Positions 6,386-13,423 of a stretch of DNA of 21,892 bases are shown here, in pieces. Both the position numbers and the translations under genes were made by a program. The notes under the pieces are model-generated. The model ran no database searches and was not told the origin of the DNA. It was given only the letters and a program-made list of their open reading frames with translations. The stretch is from Oscillibacter sp. (GTDB lineage: Bacteria; Bacillota; Clostridia; Oscillospirales; Oscillospiraceae). Positions within the stretch are counted from its first letter, which is position 1; every line of letters begins with the position of its first letter. The stretch is taken from the NCBI GenBank assembly GCA_024404295.1, contig JAKSQE010000005.1, positions 1 to 21,892 of the forward strand. Direction: 5' to 3'.

Positions 6386-7039
6386 ATGTTTTGGACCGTA
6401 ACGCTATCCATTTTGAATGGTTGCGCAGAGACAGCACGGCTGTTTTTCCTGACACTGCTATTTGCGTTGCCTTTTGGACTACTGATTGCTTTTGGTTCCA
6501 TGAGTAGATTTCGCCCGCTAAGTGTCGTGACCAATGTGATTGTCTGGATCATTCGCGGTACGCCACTTGTGTTGCAGTTGATCATCATCTTCTACGGCCC
6601 CGGCATGTGGTTGGATAATAACCCTTGGAACTTTAAAGATGGTCGTATGGCTGCCTGTATTGTTGCATTTGTCATTAACTATGCGTGCTATTTCTCTGTC
6701 ATCTACCGCGGCGGTATTGAAGGCGTTCCTATGGGACAGCGCGAAGCTGGTGAAGTGTTGGGCATGACCAAAAGCCAGATCTTTTTTAAGATCACTCTCT
6801 TGCAGATGGTCAAGCGTATCGTACCCCCTATGTCTAACGAGATCATCACGCTGGTGAAGGATACTTCTCTGGCTCGTGTCATTGCAATCACTGAGATCAT
6901 CAAGGCCGGTGAGTCCTTTATGAAATCCAGTGGTATTACCTGGCCTTTGTTCTACACCGCAGTATTCTATCTGGTTTTCGTCGGTATTCTGACGATTTTG
7001 TTTGGTTACATCGAGCGCAAGCTCAGCTACTTCAGATAA
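6386..7039 (+). CDS. Amino-acid-type ABC transporter permease
   Basis: This is an integral membrane subunit of the HisM/GlnP family that forms the channel, probably as a homodimer since only one permease gene is present. The 217-residue protein has about five hydrophobic segments: one near 10-37, one near 47-71, one near 87-107, and two in the C-terminal third. The EAA loop that docks on the ATPase is clear: REAGEVLGMTKSQIFFKITL, with the conserved Gly, in the centre of the protein. LVKDTSL, characteristic of amino-acid permeases, follows. The ATG at 6386 has GAGGAG at 6372-6377. It lies between the binding protein (105-base gap with a hairpin) and the ATPase (13-base gap). Confidence 0.93.
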   Translation: MFWTVTLSILNGCAETARLFFLTLLFALPFGLLIAFGSMSRFRPLSVVTNVIVWIIRGTPLVLQLIIIFYGPGMWLDNNPWNFKDGRMAACIVAFVINYACYFSVIYRGGIEGVPMGQREAGEVLGMTKSQIFFKITLLQMVKRIVPPMSNEIITLVKDTSLARVIAITEIIKAGESFMKSSGITWPLFYTAVFYLVFVGILTILFGYIERKLSYFR

Positions 7040-7052
7040 GGAGGGAAATAAG

Positions 7053-7817
7053 ATGGCAATTTTGGAAGTCAACCATCTTGAAAAGCATTTTGGTTCGACC
7101 AAGGTTCTGAATGATATCAGTTTCTCTCTGGAACAGGGACAGGCACTATCCATTATTGGCTCTTCCGGTAGCGGTAAAACTACCCTGTTGCGTTGTCTGA
7201 ACTTTTTGGAAGTTCCTGACCAGGGGATCATTTCTGTGAATGGCAATACTCTCTTTGATGCGAATGATCCTCAGACGCAGTTGGAGAGCGAAATACGCAA
7301 AAAGCGTCTTCATTTTGGCCTGGTATTCCAAAACTTCAATTTGTTCCCTCAATATACCGCACTTCAGAATGTAACATTAGCTCGTGAGCTTATGATGAAA
7401 GAGAGCGGAGAAACCAAGGAGCAAATTCTGTCTGCCGGCCGAGAGCTGCTGGCTCAGATGGGTCTGGCTGATCGTGCCGACCACTACCCGCATCAGCTTT
7501 CCGGTGGTCAGCAGCAGCGTGTTGCCATTGCGCGTGCTCTGGCGCTTCACCCCGACATTCTATGCTTTGATGAACCTACCTCCGCATTGGATCCCGAGCT
7601 GACCGGTGAAGTGCTGCGTGTCATTCGCAATCTGGCCGAACAGAAAACTACTATGATCATTGTAACTCACGAGATGGCCTTCGCTCGTGATGTGGCTGAT
7701 CAAGTGATCTTTATGGATGGTGGTTTTATTGTGGAACAAGGTGATCCTCATGAAGTGATCGACCATCCCAAGGAAGATCGTACAAAGCAATTCCTTTCCC
7801 GCTATTCTGAAAACTAA
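7053..7817 (+). CDS. Amino-acid-type ABC transporter ATP-binding protein
   Basis: This is the cytosolic ATPase that drives the transporter, of the HisP/GlnQ family. The 254-residue protein has all catalytic motifs: Walker A GSSGSGKT (36-43), Q-loop within FQNFNLFPQ (92-100), signature LSGGQQQR (149-156), Walker B ILCFDE (169-174), D-loop SALD (177-180) and switch H206. FNLFPQ and the HEMAFARDVAD stretch (206-216) are typical of polar amino-acid importers. ATG at 7053 is preferred because AAGGAGGG (7038-7045) sits just ahead; an upstream in-frame GTG at 7002 lies inside the permease gene and lacks a ribosome site. A strong terminator follows the stop. The substrate cannot be read from this subunit. 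Confidence 0.96.
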   Translation: MAILEVNHLEKHFGSTKVLNDISFSLEQGQALSIIGSSGSGKTTLLRCLNFLEVPDQGIISVNGNTLFDANDPQTQLESEIRKKRLHFGLVFQNFNLFPQYTALQNVTLARELMMKESGETKEQILSAGRELLAQMGLADRADHYPHQLSGGQQQRVAIARALALHPDILCFDEPTSALDPELTGEVLRVIRNLAEQKTTMIIVTHEMAFARDVADQVIFMDGGFIVEQGDPHEVIDHPKEDRTKQFLSRYSEN

Positions 7818-7853
7818 AATAAAAAGACCTGCTGCTGCAGGTCTTTTTATTTT
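7816..7853. terminator. Bidirectional terminator between the ABC operon and sipL
   Basis: AAAAAGACCTGC (7821-7832) and GCAGGTCTTTTT (7837-7848) pair perfectly around TGCT, and flanking A and T runs extend the pairing to 7816-7853. Both strands end in a T-run, so it serves the plus-strand ATPase gene and the minus-strand sipL gene that stops at 7860. Confidence 0.93.
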
Positions 7854-7859
7854 ATCTAT

Positions 7860-9398
7860 TCAAGCTCTCTTATGAGGAATCAGAAGCATTCTATCAGATG
7901 GTAATTCATCTTCCTGTTCGATTTGATTGGCACTCAGAATTTCAGAAATCGTTGTATTATATTTCTTCGCCAATTCCCAGGCAGACTCATCTTGGTTACA
8001 ACACCGCAACACCAAAGACGGCGCACCGGACAAGTCTTTCATTGCATTCTGATCCAGTTCCACCTTCTCAATGGTAATCTTCATTAAATTGGAGCTAACA
8101 TCCGCTTCAAAATCCACCGCAAAGCGCACCTCAATACCATGGTCTCCCAACGTTGCCTGTAATTCCTGACCGCAGAATGCGGTTGCATGGATTGTGCAGT
8201 TATGTGGCAGTTCTAATTGAGAGCTGACCTCAATGGAACGTTCGGCAACCAGACAAGATCCTCCTTCGTCCAGATACAAAACCTGAACAGCCACATTGGA
8301 ACGGAGTAGTGCAACCTCTCCATCACGACTGACAGATACGTTTCCGCAAGAAGCTTTTGCGGACAGAATTGTTGACGCAATGACCCCGATCTCCAGAACC
8401 TCACGTACCGTCTGCCGACGGTTTACCTTTTCATATAGGCTGCAGATGGAAACCGGCTTTGTCTCATAGGAGGTTTCAAAAGCCGTTGAATATAAGTCTC
8501 TTAACAGGGTGATTTGTTCTTCTTCCCTCACAAATGCTATTGCGTGGAAATAGAGTGTAACTGCAATTTCCCGTCCTTCCGCATCTGCACCGTCGATCTG
8601 TAGATCCGTTCCGGTCAGCTGCATCTGTAGTGAGACCTGAGATTTCTCTGAAACGCCTTCCATTTCCATGATTTGAGAGAACGGCAGTTCCACAGAACTT
8701 GCGTTTACTTGGCCATCATTCCCGCGGTAAAGTAAGAAGATGTTAAATAACCCCTTATACACCAGTTTGTTTCCGATTAATTTTGTTTCCGTCACCATAC
8801 TGGTAATGCGGTTGCCGAGCAGTTCATTTGCGCCTTGGCGTCCCGGGGAAAGGTTTATTGTCTCTGTAAATGTATAGTCCTTTTCAGCTATGTTCTTCAA
8901 AAGTGTAATATGTTGATTAACTCTATTCTTTTCTATGCTCAGCTTTTCTTCTGCTTCAATATCTGAGCTAAAGCAAAGGGGCTTTTTTTGATACCCAATC
9001 ATCTGGGTTACCAATTTACAACGCGTGAAAACTTTTCTTGGATTTAGCATGCGGCTCTCTAAGAGGTCGATTTTGCAGACAGCAGATAAAAAGAGACACT
9101 CCGGCAGGCTATTCGGCTCCGAAGCCACAGTGAAAGGCATTGCAAATTCTAAGACTCGAATGCCGCTCTCTCCTTCCGGGGTGTACAAAACATTGACACG
9201 AACACTTCCGGAAAGCTCTCCTCTGCCCTCTCTCACGTCACGGCTGTGTATAAAGACCGTTCCTTCGGTTGAAATAATACGAGCGATATCCGGGCAGTAA
9301 TCCGGGACGATCGTCTCGGTCGTGTCCTCCTGCGTCAGCGTCAAGTTCCCGCAAAGGTCATATGCCTCTATACATTCTTTTTTCAACTCCAGTTCCAT
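7860..9398 (-). CDS. sipL: SpoIVA-interacting coat protein: SPOCS (DUF3794) domains plus C-terminal LysM
   Basis: The 512-residue protein has what look like three SPOCS/DUF3794 units (roughly residues 27-115, 175-285 and 330-445) and a C-terminal LysM domain (about 462-508: ESAWELAKKYNTTISEIL, then LLIP). There is no signal peptide or membrane segment, fitting a mother-cell cytosolic protein. This layout and length match SipL of Clostridioides difficile (about 520 residues), which binds SpoIVA through its LysM domain and is needed to encase the spore; SpoVID of Bacillus is the functional counterpart. The ATG at 9396-9398 follows AAAGGAAGGGG. The gene lies 57 bases after spoVM on the same strand. 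Other DUF3794 plus LysM proteins exist in Clostridia, so the exact ortholog is probable, not proven. Confidence 0.85.
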   Translation of the reverse strand: MELELKKECIEAYDLCGNLTLTQEDTTETIVPDYCPDIARIISTEGTVFIHSRDVREGRGELSGSVRVNVLYTPEGESGIRVLEFAMPFTVASEPNSLPECLFLSAVCKIDLLESRMLNPRKVFTRCKLVTQMIGYQKKPLCFSSDIEAEEKLSIEKNRVNQHITLLKNIAEKDYTFTETINLSPGRQGANELLGNRITSMVTETKLIGNKLVYKGLFNIFLLYRGNDGQVNASSVELPFSQIMEMEGVSEKSQVSLQMQLTGTDLQIDGADAEGREIAVTLYFHAIAFVREEEQITLLRDLYSTAFETSYETKPVSICSLYEKVNRRQTVREVLEIGVIASTILSAKASCGNVSVSRDGEVALLRSNVAVQVLYLDEGGSCLVAERSIEVSSQLELPHNCTIHATAFCGQELQATLGDHGIEVRFAVDFEADVSSNLMKITIEKVELDQNAMKDLSGAPSLVLRCCNQDESAWELAKKYNTTISEILSANQIEQEDELPSDRMLLIPHKRA

Positions 9399-9432
9399 CC
9401 AGAACCCCTTCCTTTCCCGGCTTGTTCACTTC

Positions 9433-9461
9433 ACTCTATGAGTGAACTACGAAGGTTATTC
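9433..9461 (-). promoter_or_regulatory. Candidate SigE promoter for sipL
   Basis: On the minus strand GAATA (9457-9461) is followed by CATAGAGT (9433-9440), with 16 bases between ATA and CATA as in mother-cell SigE promoters. CATAGAGT matches CATACAAT at six of eight positions. Predicted start is about 30 bases ahead of the sipL ATG. The -35 falls on the last codons of spoVM. A small inverted repeat (9430-9446) overlaps the -10. Confidence 0.4.
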
Positions 9462-9530
9462 CCGTATTCCAAACAGTTTACGCAAAATTCCTCGCAAAGC
9501 TTTTGGGGATTTCCAAACCACGATGTTCAT
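9456..9530 (-). CDS. spoVM: Stage V sporulation protein M, 24-residue coat-anchoring peptide
   Basis: SpoVM is a tiny amphipathic helix that sits on the convex forespore membrane and recruits SpoIVA. The reading frame runs ATG at 9528-9530 to TAA at 9456-9458, 24 codons. Aligned without gaps to the 26-residue B. subtilis SpoVM as I recall it, it shares M1, K7, P9, K10, L12, G14, I15, R17 and G21, including the functionally critical P9. The centre reads KSPKALRGILRKLFG. The start has a near-ideal ribosome site (9537-9544, six-base spacing). It lies 14 bases after a 51-codon membrane-protein gene and just ahead of sipL. In B. subtilis spoVM also lies near prpC, prkC and rsgA. It is short enough to be missed by normal gene finders. 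The pattern of conserved positions makes the call good despite the length. Confidence 0.88.
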   Translation of the reverse strand: MNIVVWKSPKALRGILRKLFGIRE

Positions 9531-9536
9531 TGAATT

Positions 9537-9544
9537 CCTCCTCC
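9537..9544 (-). promoter_or_regulatory. Strong ribosome-binding site deciding the spoVM start
   Basis: GGAGGAGG on the minus strand, six bases ahead of the spoVM ATG, is the main evidence that this 24-codon frame is translated. It overlaps nothing else: the upstream membrane-protein gene stops at 9545. Confidence 0.85.
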
Positions 9545-9700
9545 CTAACGCTTACAGCAGGCGCAGCCACATGCAATCAATAGTGTAGCTACCAGAAACA
9601 TTAGCAGTCCTGCCGGGAAAATTGCTGCAATAAATATTCCGGTTCCCATGGATATCGCAAAAATTCCAATAAGCCAGTTCTTTCCTCCACCATGACACAT
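9545..9700 (-). CDS. Small Gly/Cys-bearing membrane protein of unknown function
   Basis: This 51-residue protein begins MCHGGGKNW and is hydrophobic from about residue 9 to 45, enough for one long or two short membrane spans with a Pro at the middle (IFPAGLL). It ends with a cysteine-rich positively charged tail, CGCACCKR. ATG at 9698-9700 is preferred because a G-rich site (AAGGGGGG) lies 9-16 bases upstream; a longer in-frame start at 9799 would begin inside the rsgA terminator. It is the first gene after that terminator and its stop is 14 bases from the spoVM start, so it is probably co-transcribed with spoVM and possibly sipL. Sporulation linkage is inferred from position only. I do not recognise a named family. 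Confidence 0.7.
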   Translation of the reverse strand: MCHGGGKNWLIGIFAISMGTGIFIAAIFPAGLLMFLVATLLIACGCACCKR

Positions 9701-9756
9701 GGAGTACACCCCCCTTCCTCTACCGTAGTATATACAACATTGCTTGGCCAAGGTAC

Positions 9757-9792
9757 AAAAAAACACTGGGTGCAAACCATGCACCCAGTGTT
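9757..9792 (-). terminator. Rho-independent terminator of the yicC-rsgA operon
   Basis: Read on the minus strand, AACACTGGGTGC (9781-9792) pairs with GCACCCAGTGTT (9762-9773) across a seven-base loop and runs into a T-run (9757-9763). It begins three bases after the rsgA stop and separates the housekeeping operon from the sporulation genes. Confidence 0.94.
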
Positions 9793-9795
9793 CAT

Positions 9796-10680
9796 TCATT
9801 TCTTTTCCTGCCAGTCTTTTAAGGGTTTCAACTCCTCGTAAAGGCGCAGATAACTCTTATGGCGGCTTTGCTGAATTTTCCCGTCCCGCACGGCTTTCAG
9901 CACACCGCAGCCCTTTTCCTTGGTGTGACTGCAGCCAACAAATTGGCAATCCGAAAGGTATGGGACAAACTCTCGGAATGTTTCCGGCAGGTGATGTTTC
10001 AACTCCAGATTGAGTTCCTCCGTCTCAAATGACGAGAATCCCGGAGAATCCACAATACTCGCACCACAACTCAAATGAAACAATTCGACATGTCTCGTTG
10101 TGTGCTTACCGCGGCCCAATGCTGTGCTGATCTCTCCAACCTTTAATTGGAAGCTGGGGTCTAATGCATTGAGAATACTGGACTTTCCAACGCCTGAGTT
10201 ACCAGTAAACGCAGAAAGTTTACCTGCTATCAAAGGTTTTAATTCTTCTAAGCCCTCGCCAGTTTCAGCACTAATGCGCAATGTTTGAAAACCAGCTGCC
10301 CGATAAATGTTATACAGGTCGTCTGCCCGCTCCAAGTCGCACTTATTTAGCAGCAAAATCACTTCGCAGCCTTTTAACTCAGCAATGGCGGCAACTCGGT
10401 CGATCAGAAACGGATCGGTTTTTGGAATTGCACCTGAGCCAATGATCACCAGTTGGTCGATATTAGCAACCGCCGGTCGTGTAAATGCGTTCTTTCGCGG
10501 CAAAATCTGCTCCAGAACACCTTCACCGTTTCCCAGATCTCCCACTTCAACCCAATCGCCAACAAGCGGAGATGTGCCTTCCTTTCGAAACTTTCCTCTC
10601 GCACGGCAGGTCAACCGGTCGCCATCACAGTCCACATAATAAAAGCCGCTTAGCGCCTTTTCTATTCTTCCTTGCTTCAT
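9796..10680 (-). CDS. rsgA: Ribosome small-subunit-dependent GTPase A
   Basis: RsgA is a circularly permuted GTPase that tests late 30S assembly and helps release maturation factors. The 294-residue protein shows the permuted motif order: G4 NKCD (112-115) before G1 GNSGVGKS (160-167), then G2 GKHTTRH (191-197) and G3 DSPG (211-214). An N-terminal OB-fold region (about 1-65) and a C-terminal zinc site, C245, C250, H252 and C258, complete the family layout. ATG at 10678-10680 is chosen because GAGG lies five bases upstream and the protein then begins MKQGRIEKALSGFYYV, as expected for the OB-fold; a longer frame from 10743 would overlap prkC by 50 bases. Last gene of the operon, 13 bases after prkC. 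Confidence 0.96.
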   Translation of the reverse strand: MKQGRIEKALSGFYYVDCDGDRLTCRARGKFRKEGTSPLVGDWVEVGDLGNGEGVLEQILPRKNAFTRPAVANIDQLVIIGSGAIPKTDPFLIDRVAAIAELKGCEVILLLNKCDLERADDLYNIYRAAGFQTLRISAETGEGLEELKPLIAGKLSAFTGNSGVGKSSILNALDPSFQLKVGEISTALGRGKHTTRHVELFHLSCGASIVDSPGFSSFETEELNLELKHHLPETFREFVPYLSDCQFVGCSHTKEKGCGVLKAVRDGKIQQSRHKSYLRLYEELKPLKDWQEKK

Positions 10681-10693
10681 AAAGGCCTCTGTC

Positions 10694-12664
10694 TTAGTTG
10701 AATTGCAGTTCATGGGATTGGCTGATATCCAATTCGCCGTCAAAATAGACGCGAATCATTTGCGTTCCGGAGCCGGTCAGCATAGCAGTGTAGTAATAAT
10801 TACTGCAGTATGCAGTGCCATAGCTCTGGGGCGTAGACTCATCGCCAACATACACCTCTACCTTAACCGTAGCGCGGCCATCCTGCGGCAAGTTAAAGGA
10901 AACCGGCATCTGGGCAGCTGTTAGACCAGAGCTGATTTCAAAGCGAATAGAATCACCTTCAAATGCCTGTGTCAGAGGATCAATGCTCTGGGAGATAATC
11001 GTTCCAGCAGGTTGATCGCTCAATACTTCGATCATATCTTCTTCATTGCAAATCAATTTGTATGCTTCAAGCTGCGGAAGTACATCACTGATATTCTGAC
11101 CGATAAATCTGGGAACCATTATCGGCTTGCGTTCTGGGCCCTTGCTAACTACAAGAATAATTGTTTCGCCTTTCTTGACAGCTTCATGTGCAGCGGGAAT
11201 CGTTGCAATGATCTTTCCCTCTTCCACAACATCAGAATACTGCTGGTACGTTTCGCTTGTGTCAAAAGTAACACCATACTTTTCCTTGAGTTGCTTCAGT
11301 TTGACCATTGCTTCTGTCACCGTTTTTTCAGTCACATCCAGCATTTCGCCCTTATCTTCACCGGCGCTGATCCAAACTTTAATCACCAATTGGTTTCCTT
11401 TTCTGTATTCGCCAGCAGAAGGTTCTTGCTTTGCAATTCTGCCTTCAGAATAGTCCTCGCTAAAAATCTCGTTCTCTGCTTCCTGGATCTCAAAAATGCC
11501 ATTCACTTCCGGCAAATTCATTGCTTCTTCTAAAGTCAGGTTCAGTACTTCAGGTACCATATACTGATCCGAAGCAGGAGTTTTGAACGAATTCATAATA
11601 GAACTGAACAAAAGTGCAACAACCGCCAGCGCAGCAATTGCAATTGCTGCGACCAAGATGGTACGACGTTTACTCATGGGAGGATCCGTTACCTCAGTTT
11701 CCTCGTAACGGCCATGATGATGGTCCTGTCGAGAGGGATTCAAATTTGTGGCATGCCCTCCCACTGTGTGGATTGCCATAGTAGGCTCATCCGTTTCCTC
11801 TTCTTGCAAATCAGACAATTCAAAATCCATTTCAACTTCAGGATTTTTCCGGAACTTATCCAGATCAGCAATCATGTCGTCTGCAGAAGCATACCGCTTA
11901 TCCAAATCGGGTGCCATTGCCTTCATACAGATCAATTCCATCTGTTCCGGAATATCTGCATTGATCTCACGCGGCGCAAGAGGAATGGAGGAAAGATGTT
12001 GAATTGCCACAGAAACTGCGGATTCACCTTCAAAGGGCAACCGTCCTGTCAACATTTCGTAGAGCACAATTCCGGCAGAGTAGATATCTGAACGTGCATC
12101 AGGCCGGTCTCCTCGTGCCTGCTCCGGAGAAATATAGTGCACAGATCCCAAAGCTTCCTGCGTGATGGTCTGAGAAGAGTCCTCCAAACAAGCAATGCCA
12201 AAGTCAGCAACTCGTACACTGCCGTCTCTTAAGACCATCACATTTTGCGGTTTAATATCCCGGTGAATAATTCCTCGACTATGCGCATGGCTCAAACCAC
12301 GCATGATCTGTGTAATAAAATGAAGCGCTTCCCGCCAATTCAGTTTTCCGCGCTTTTCCATATACTGTTTCAGCGTAATACCGTCAATCAATTCCATGAC
12401 GATATATTCCGAATCTCCACCGTGAGACACATCATACACGGACACAATATTAGGGTGAGACAGCTGAGCAACCGCCTGGGATTCCGCATTGAAGCGGCGG
12501 CGGAAATCTTCATCCTGCGCTAAATCACTCTTTAGTATTTTGATAGCAACCAGCCGATTTAAACGATGGCACTTTGCTTTATATACGATGGCCATACCGC
12601 CAGTACCGATTCTCTCCAGAATCTCATAGCGATTGTCTAACATTTTCCCGATATAAGGATCCAT
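10694..12664 (-). CDS. prkC: Membrane Ser/Thr protein kinase with PASTA domains
   Basis: This Hanks-type kinase senses muropeptides or lipid II outside the cell and controls growth, cell-wall synthesis and, in Bacillus, spore germination. The 656-residue protein has an N-terminal kinase domain (about 13-275) with glycine loop GTGGMA (20-25), K42, catalytic HRDIKPQN (134-141, D136) and DFG (154-156). A charged juxtamembrane stretch with a His cluster (315-317) follows, then one membrane span (about 335-356). Three extracellular PASTA repeats occupy roughly 366-433, 438-508 and 514-580. The last 75 residues form a beta-rich tail like the C-terminal domain of B. subtilis PrkC. The ATG has AAAGGGGGAG upstream. 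It lies 18 bases after its partner phosphatase gene, the standard arrangement. Confidence 0.97.
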   Translation of the reverse strand: MDPYIGKMLDNRYEILERIGTGGMAIVYKAKCHRLNRLVAIKILKSDLAQDEDFRRRFNAESQAVAQLSHPNIVSVYDVSHGGDSEYIVMELIDGITLKQYMEKRGKLNWREALHFITQIMRGLSHAHSRGIIHRDIKPQNVMVLRDGSVRVADFGIACLEDSSQTITQEALGSVHYISPEQARGDRPDARSDIYSAGIVLYEMLTGRLPFEGESAVSVAIQHLSSIPLAPREINADIPEQMELICMKAMAPDLDKRYASADDMIADLDKFRKNPEVEMDFELSDLQEEETDEPTMAIHTVGGHATNLNPSRQDHHHGRYEETEVTDPPMSKRRTILVAAIAIAALAVVALLFSSIMNSFKTPASDQYMVPEVLNLTLEEAMNLPEVNGIFEIQEAENEIFSEDYSEGRIAKQEPSAGEYRKGNQLVIKVWISAGEDKGEMLDVTEKTVTEAMVKLKQLKEKYGVTFDTSETYQQYSDVVEEGKIIATIPAAHEAVKKGETIILVVSKGPERKPIMVPRFIGQNISDVLPQLEAYKLICNEEDMIEVLSDQPAGTIISQSIDPLTQAFEGDSIRFEISSGLTAAQMPVSFNLPQDGRATVKVEVYVGDESTPQSYGTAYCSNYYYTAMLTGSGTQMIRVYFDGELDISQSHELQFN

Positions 12665-12682
12665 ACGTTGTCTCCCCCTTTC

Positions 12683-13423
12683 TTACGAAATCTGCATGAG
12701 AACTGCAGTCACGTTGTCTGGAGCACCATTACTTTTAGAGATTTTCAGAAGTCGATTTAAACTGGTTGACGGATCATTCATGTGAATGATCTCAAACAGC
12801 AGTTCCTGATCCGTAACGGTATCGACCAGGCCATCCGTGCACAAGAGCAAGTAATCTCCCTTATGCATGGGATAAATATAGCCATCACAAGTTGCATTAC
12901 AATTTGCGCCCAATGCCCTTGTGATCAAATTCTTGTTTGGATGATGCCGTGCCTCGTCCGCTGTAATATCGCCATGCTCCACCATGGTCTCAACCAGAGA
13001 GTGATCTTTTGTAATTCGATGGATTCCGGATGTACTGATGCAATATGCACGACTGTCTCCCACATTGGATACTACAACTCCGTCTTGACAAGAAATCGCA
13101 GCTACTAACGTTGTGCCCATGTTTGCAATCTCTTCATTCCGCGCAGCAGCATCAGCAATTGCTTTATTCGCCTTAGATATCGCATAAGAAGAAGCCTCAC
13201 GAATCTGTTCCGGCTCCATTTGTGCAGTTAAAACCAGCGAGACTTCCTGAATATAAGTCTCAACAGCCAACTTGCTGGCAATCCGGCCACCGGCACTACC
13301 ACCCATGCCATCACAAACAACCGCAATCGTTCGTCCAGATTCTTCATGATATGATGTCGCAAAGGCATCCTGGTTTTCCTTTCGGACCAAACCGATATCA
13401 GTTATGCTCCAGATGTTTAGCAT
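12683..13423 (-). CDS. prpC: PP2C-type Ser/Thr protein phosphatase
   Basis: This metal-dependent phosphatase reverses phosphorylation by PrkC and acts on PrkC itself. The 246-residue protein begins MLNIWSITDIGLVRKENQD and carries the PP2C motifs in order: ENQD (16-19), VCDGMGG (36-42), MGTTLVAA, NVGDSRAY, LLLCTDGL and, near the end, GAPDNVTAVL. The aspartates in these motifs bind the two or three metals. ATG at 13421-13423 is chosen because it matches the family start and has GGAGAG upstream; a longer in-frame version from 13474 would lie 58 bases inside rlmN. With this start it overlaps the end of rlmN by seven bases, which suggests translational coupling. No membrane segment or extra domain is present. 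Confidence 0.96.
   Translation of the reverse strand: MLNIWSITDIGLVRKENQDAFATSYHEESGRTIAVVCDGMGGSAGGRIASKLAVETYIQEVSLVLTAQMEPEQIREASSYAISKANKAIADAAARNEEIANMGTTLVAAISCQDGVVVSNVGDSRAYCISTSGIHRITKDHSLVETMVEHGDITADEARHHPNKNLITRALGANCNATCDGYIYPMHKGDYLLLCTDGLVDTVTDQELLFEIIHMNDPSTSLNRLLKISKSNGAPDNVTAVLMQIS

Noticed and set aside
7002..7052. Upstream GTG start for the ABC ATPase
   Set aside because: It lies inside the permease gene and adds 17 residues not found in the family; the ATG at 7053 has a strong ribosome site.
9424..9447. A small inverted repeat between spoVM and sipL as a possible terminator
   Set aside because: The stem is only about seven base pairs, AT-rich, with no T-run. It is noted only as overlapping the candidate SigE promoter.
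9601..9799. Longer alternatives for the small membrane protein, including a different frame (9601-9795)
   Set aside because: Both begin inside the rsgA terminator; only the ATG at 9698-9700 has a plausible ribosome site, and only its frame gives a membrane protein.
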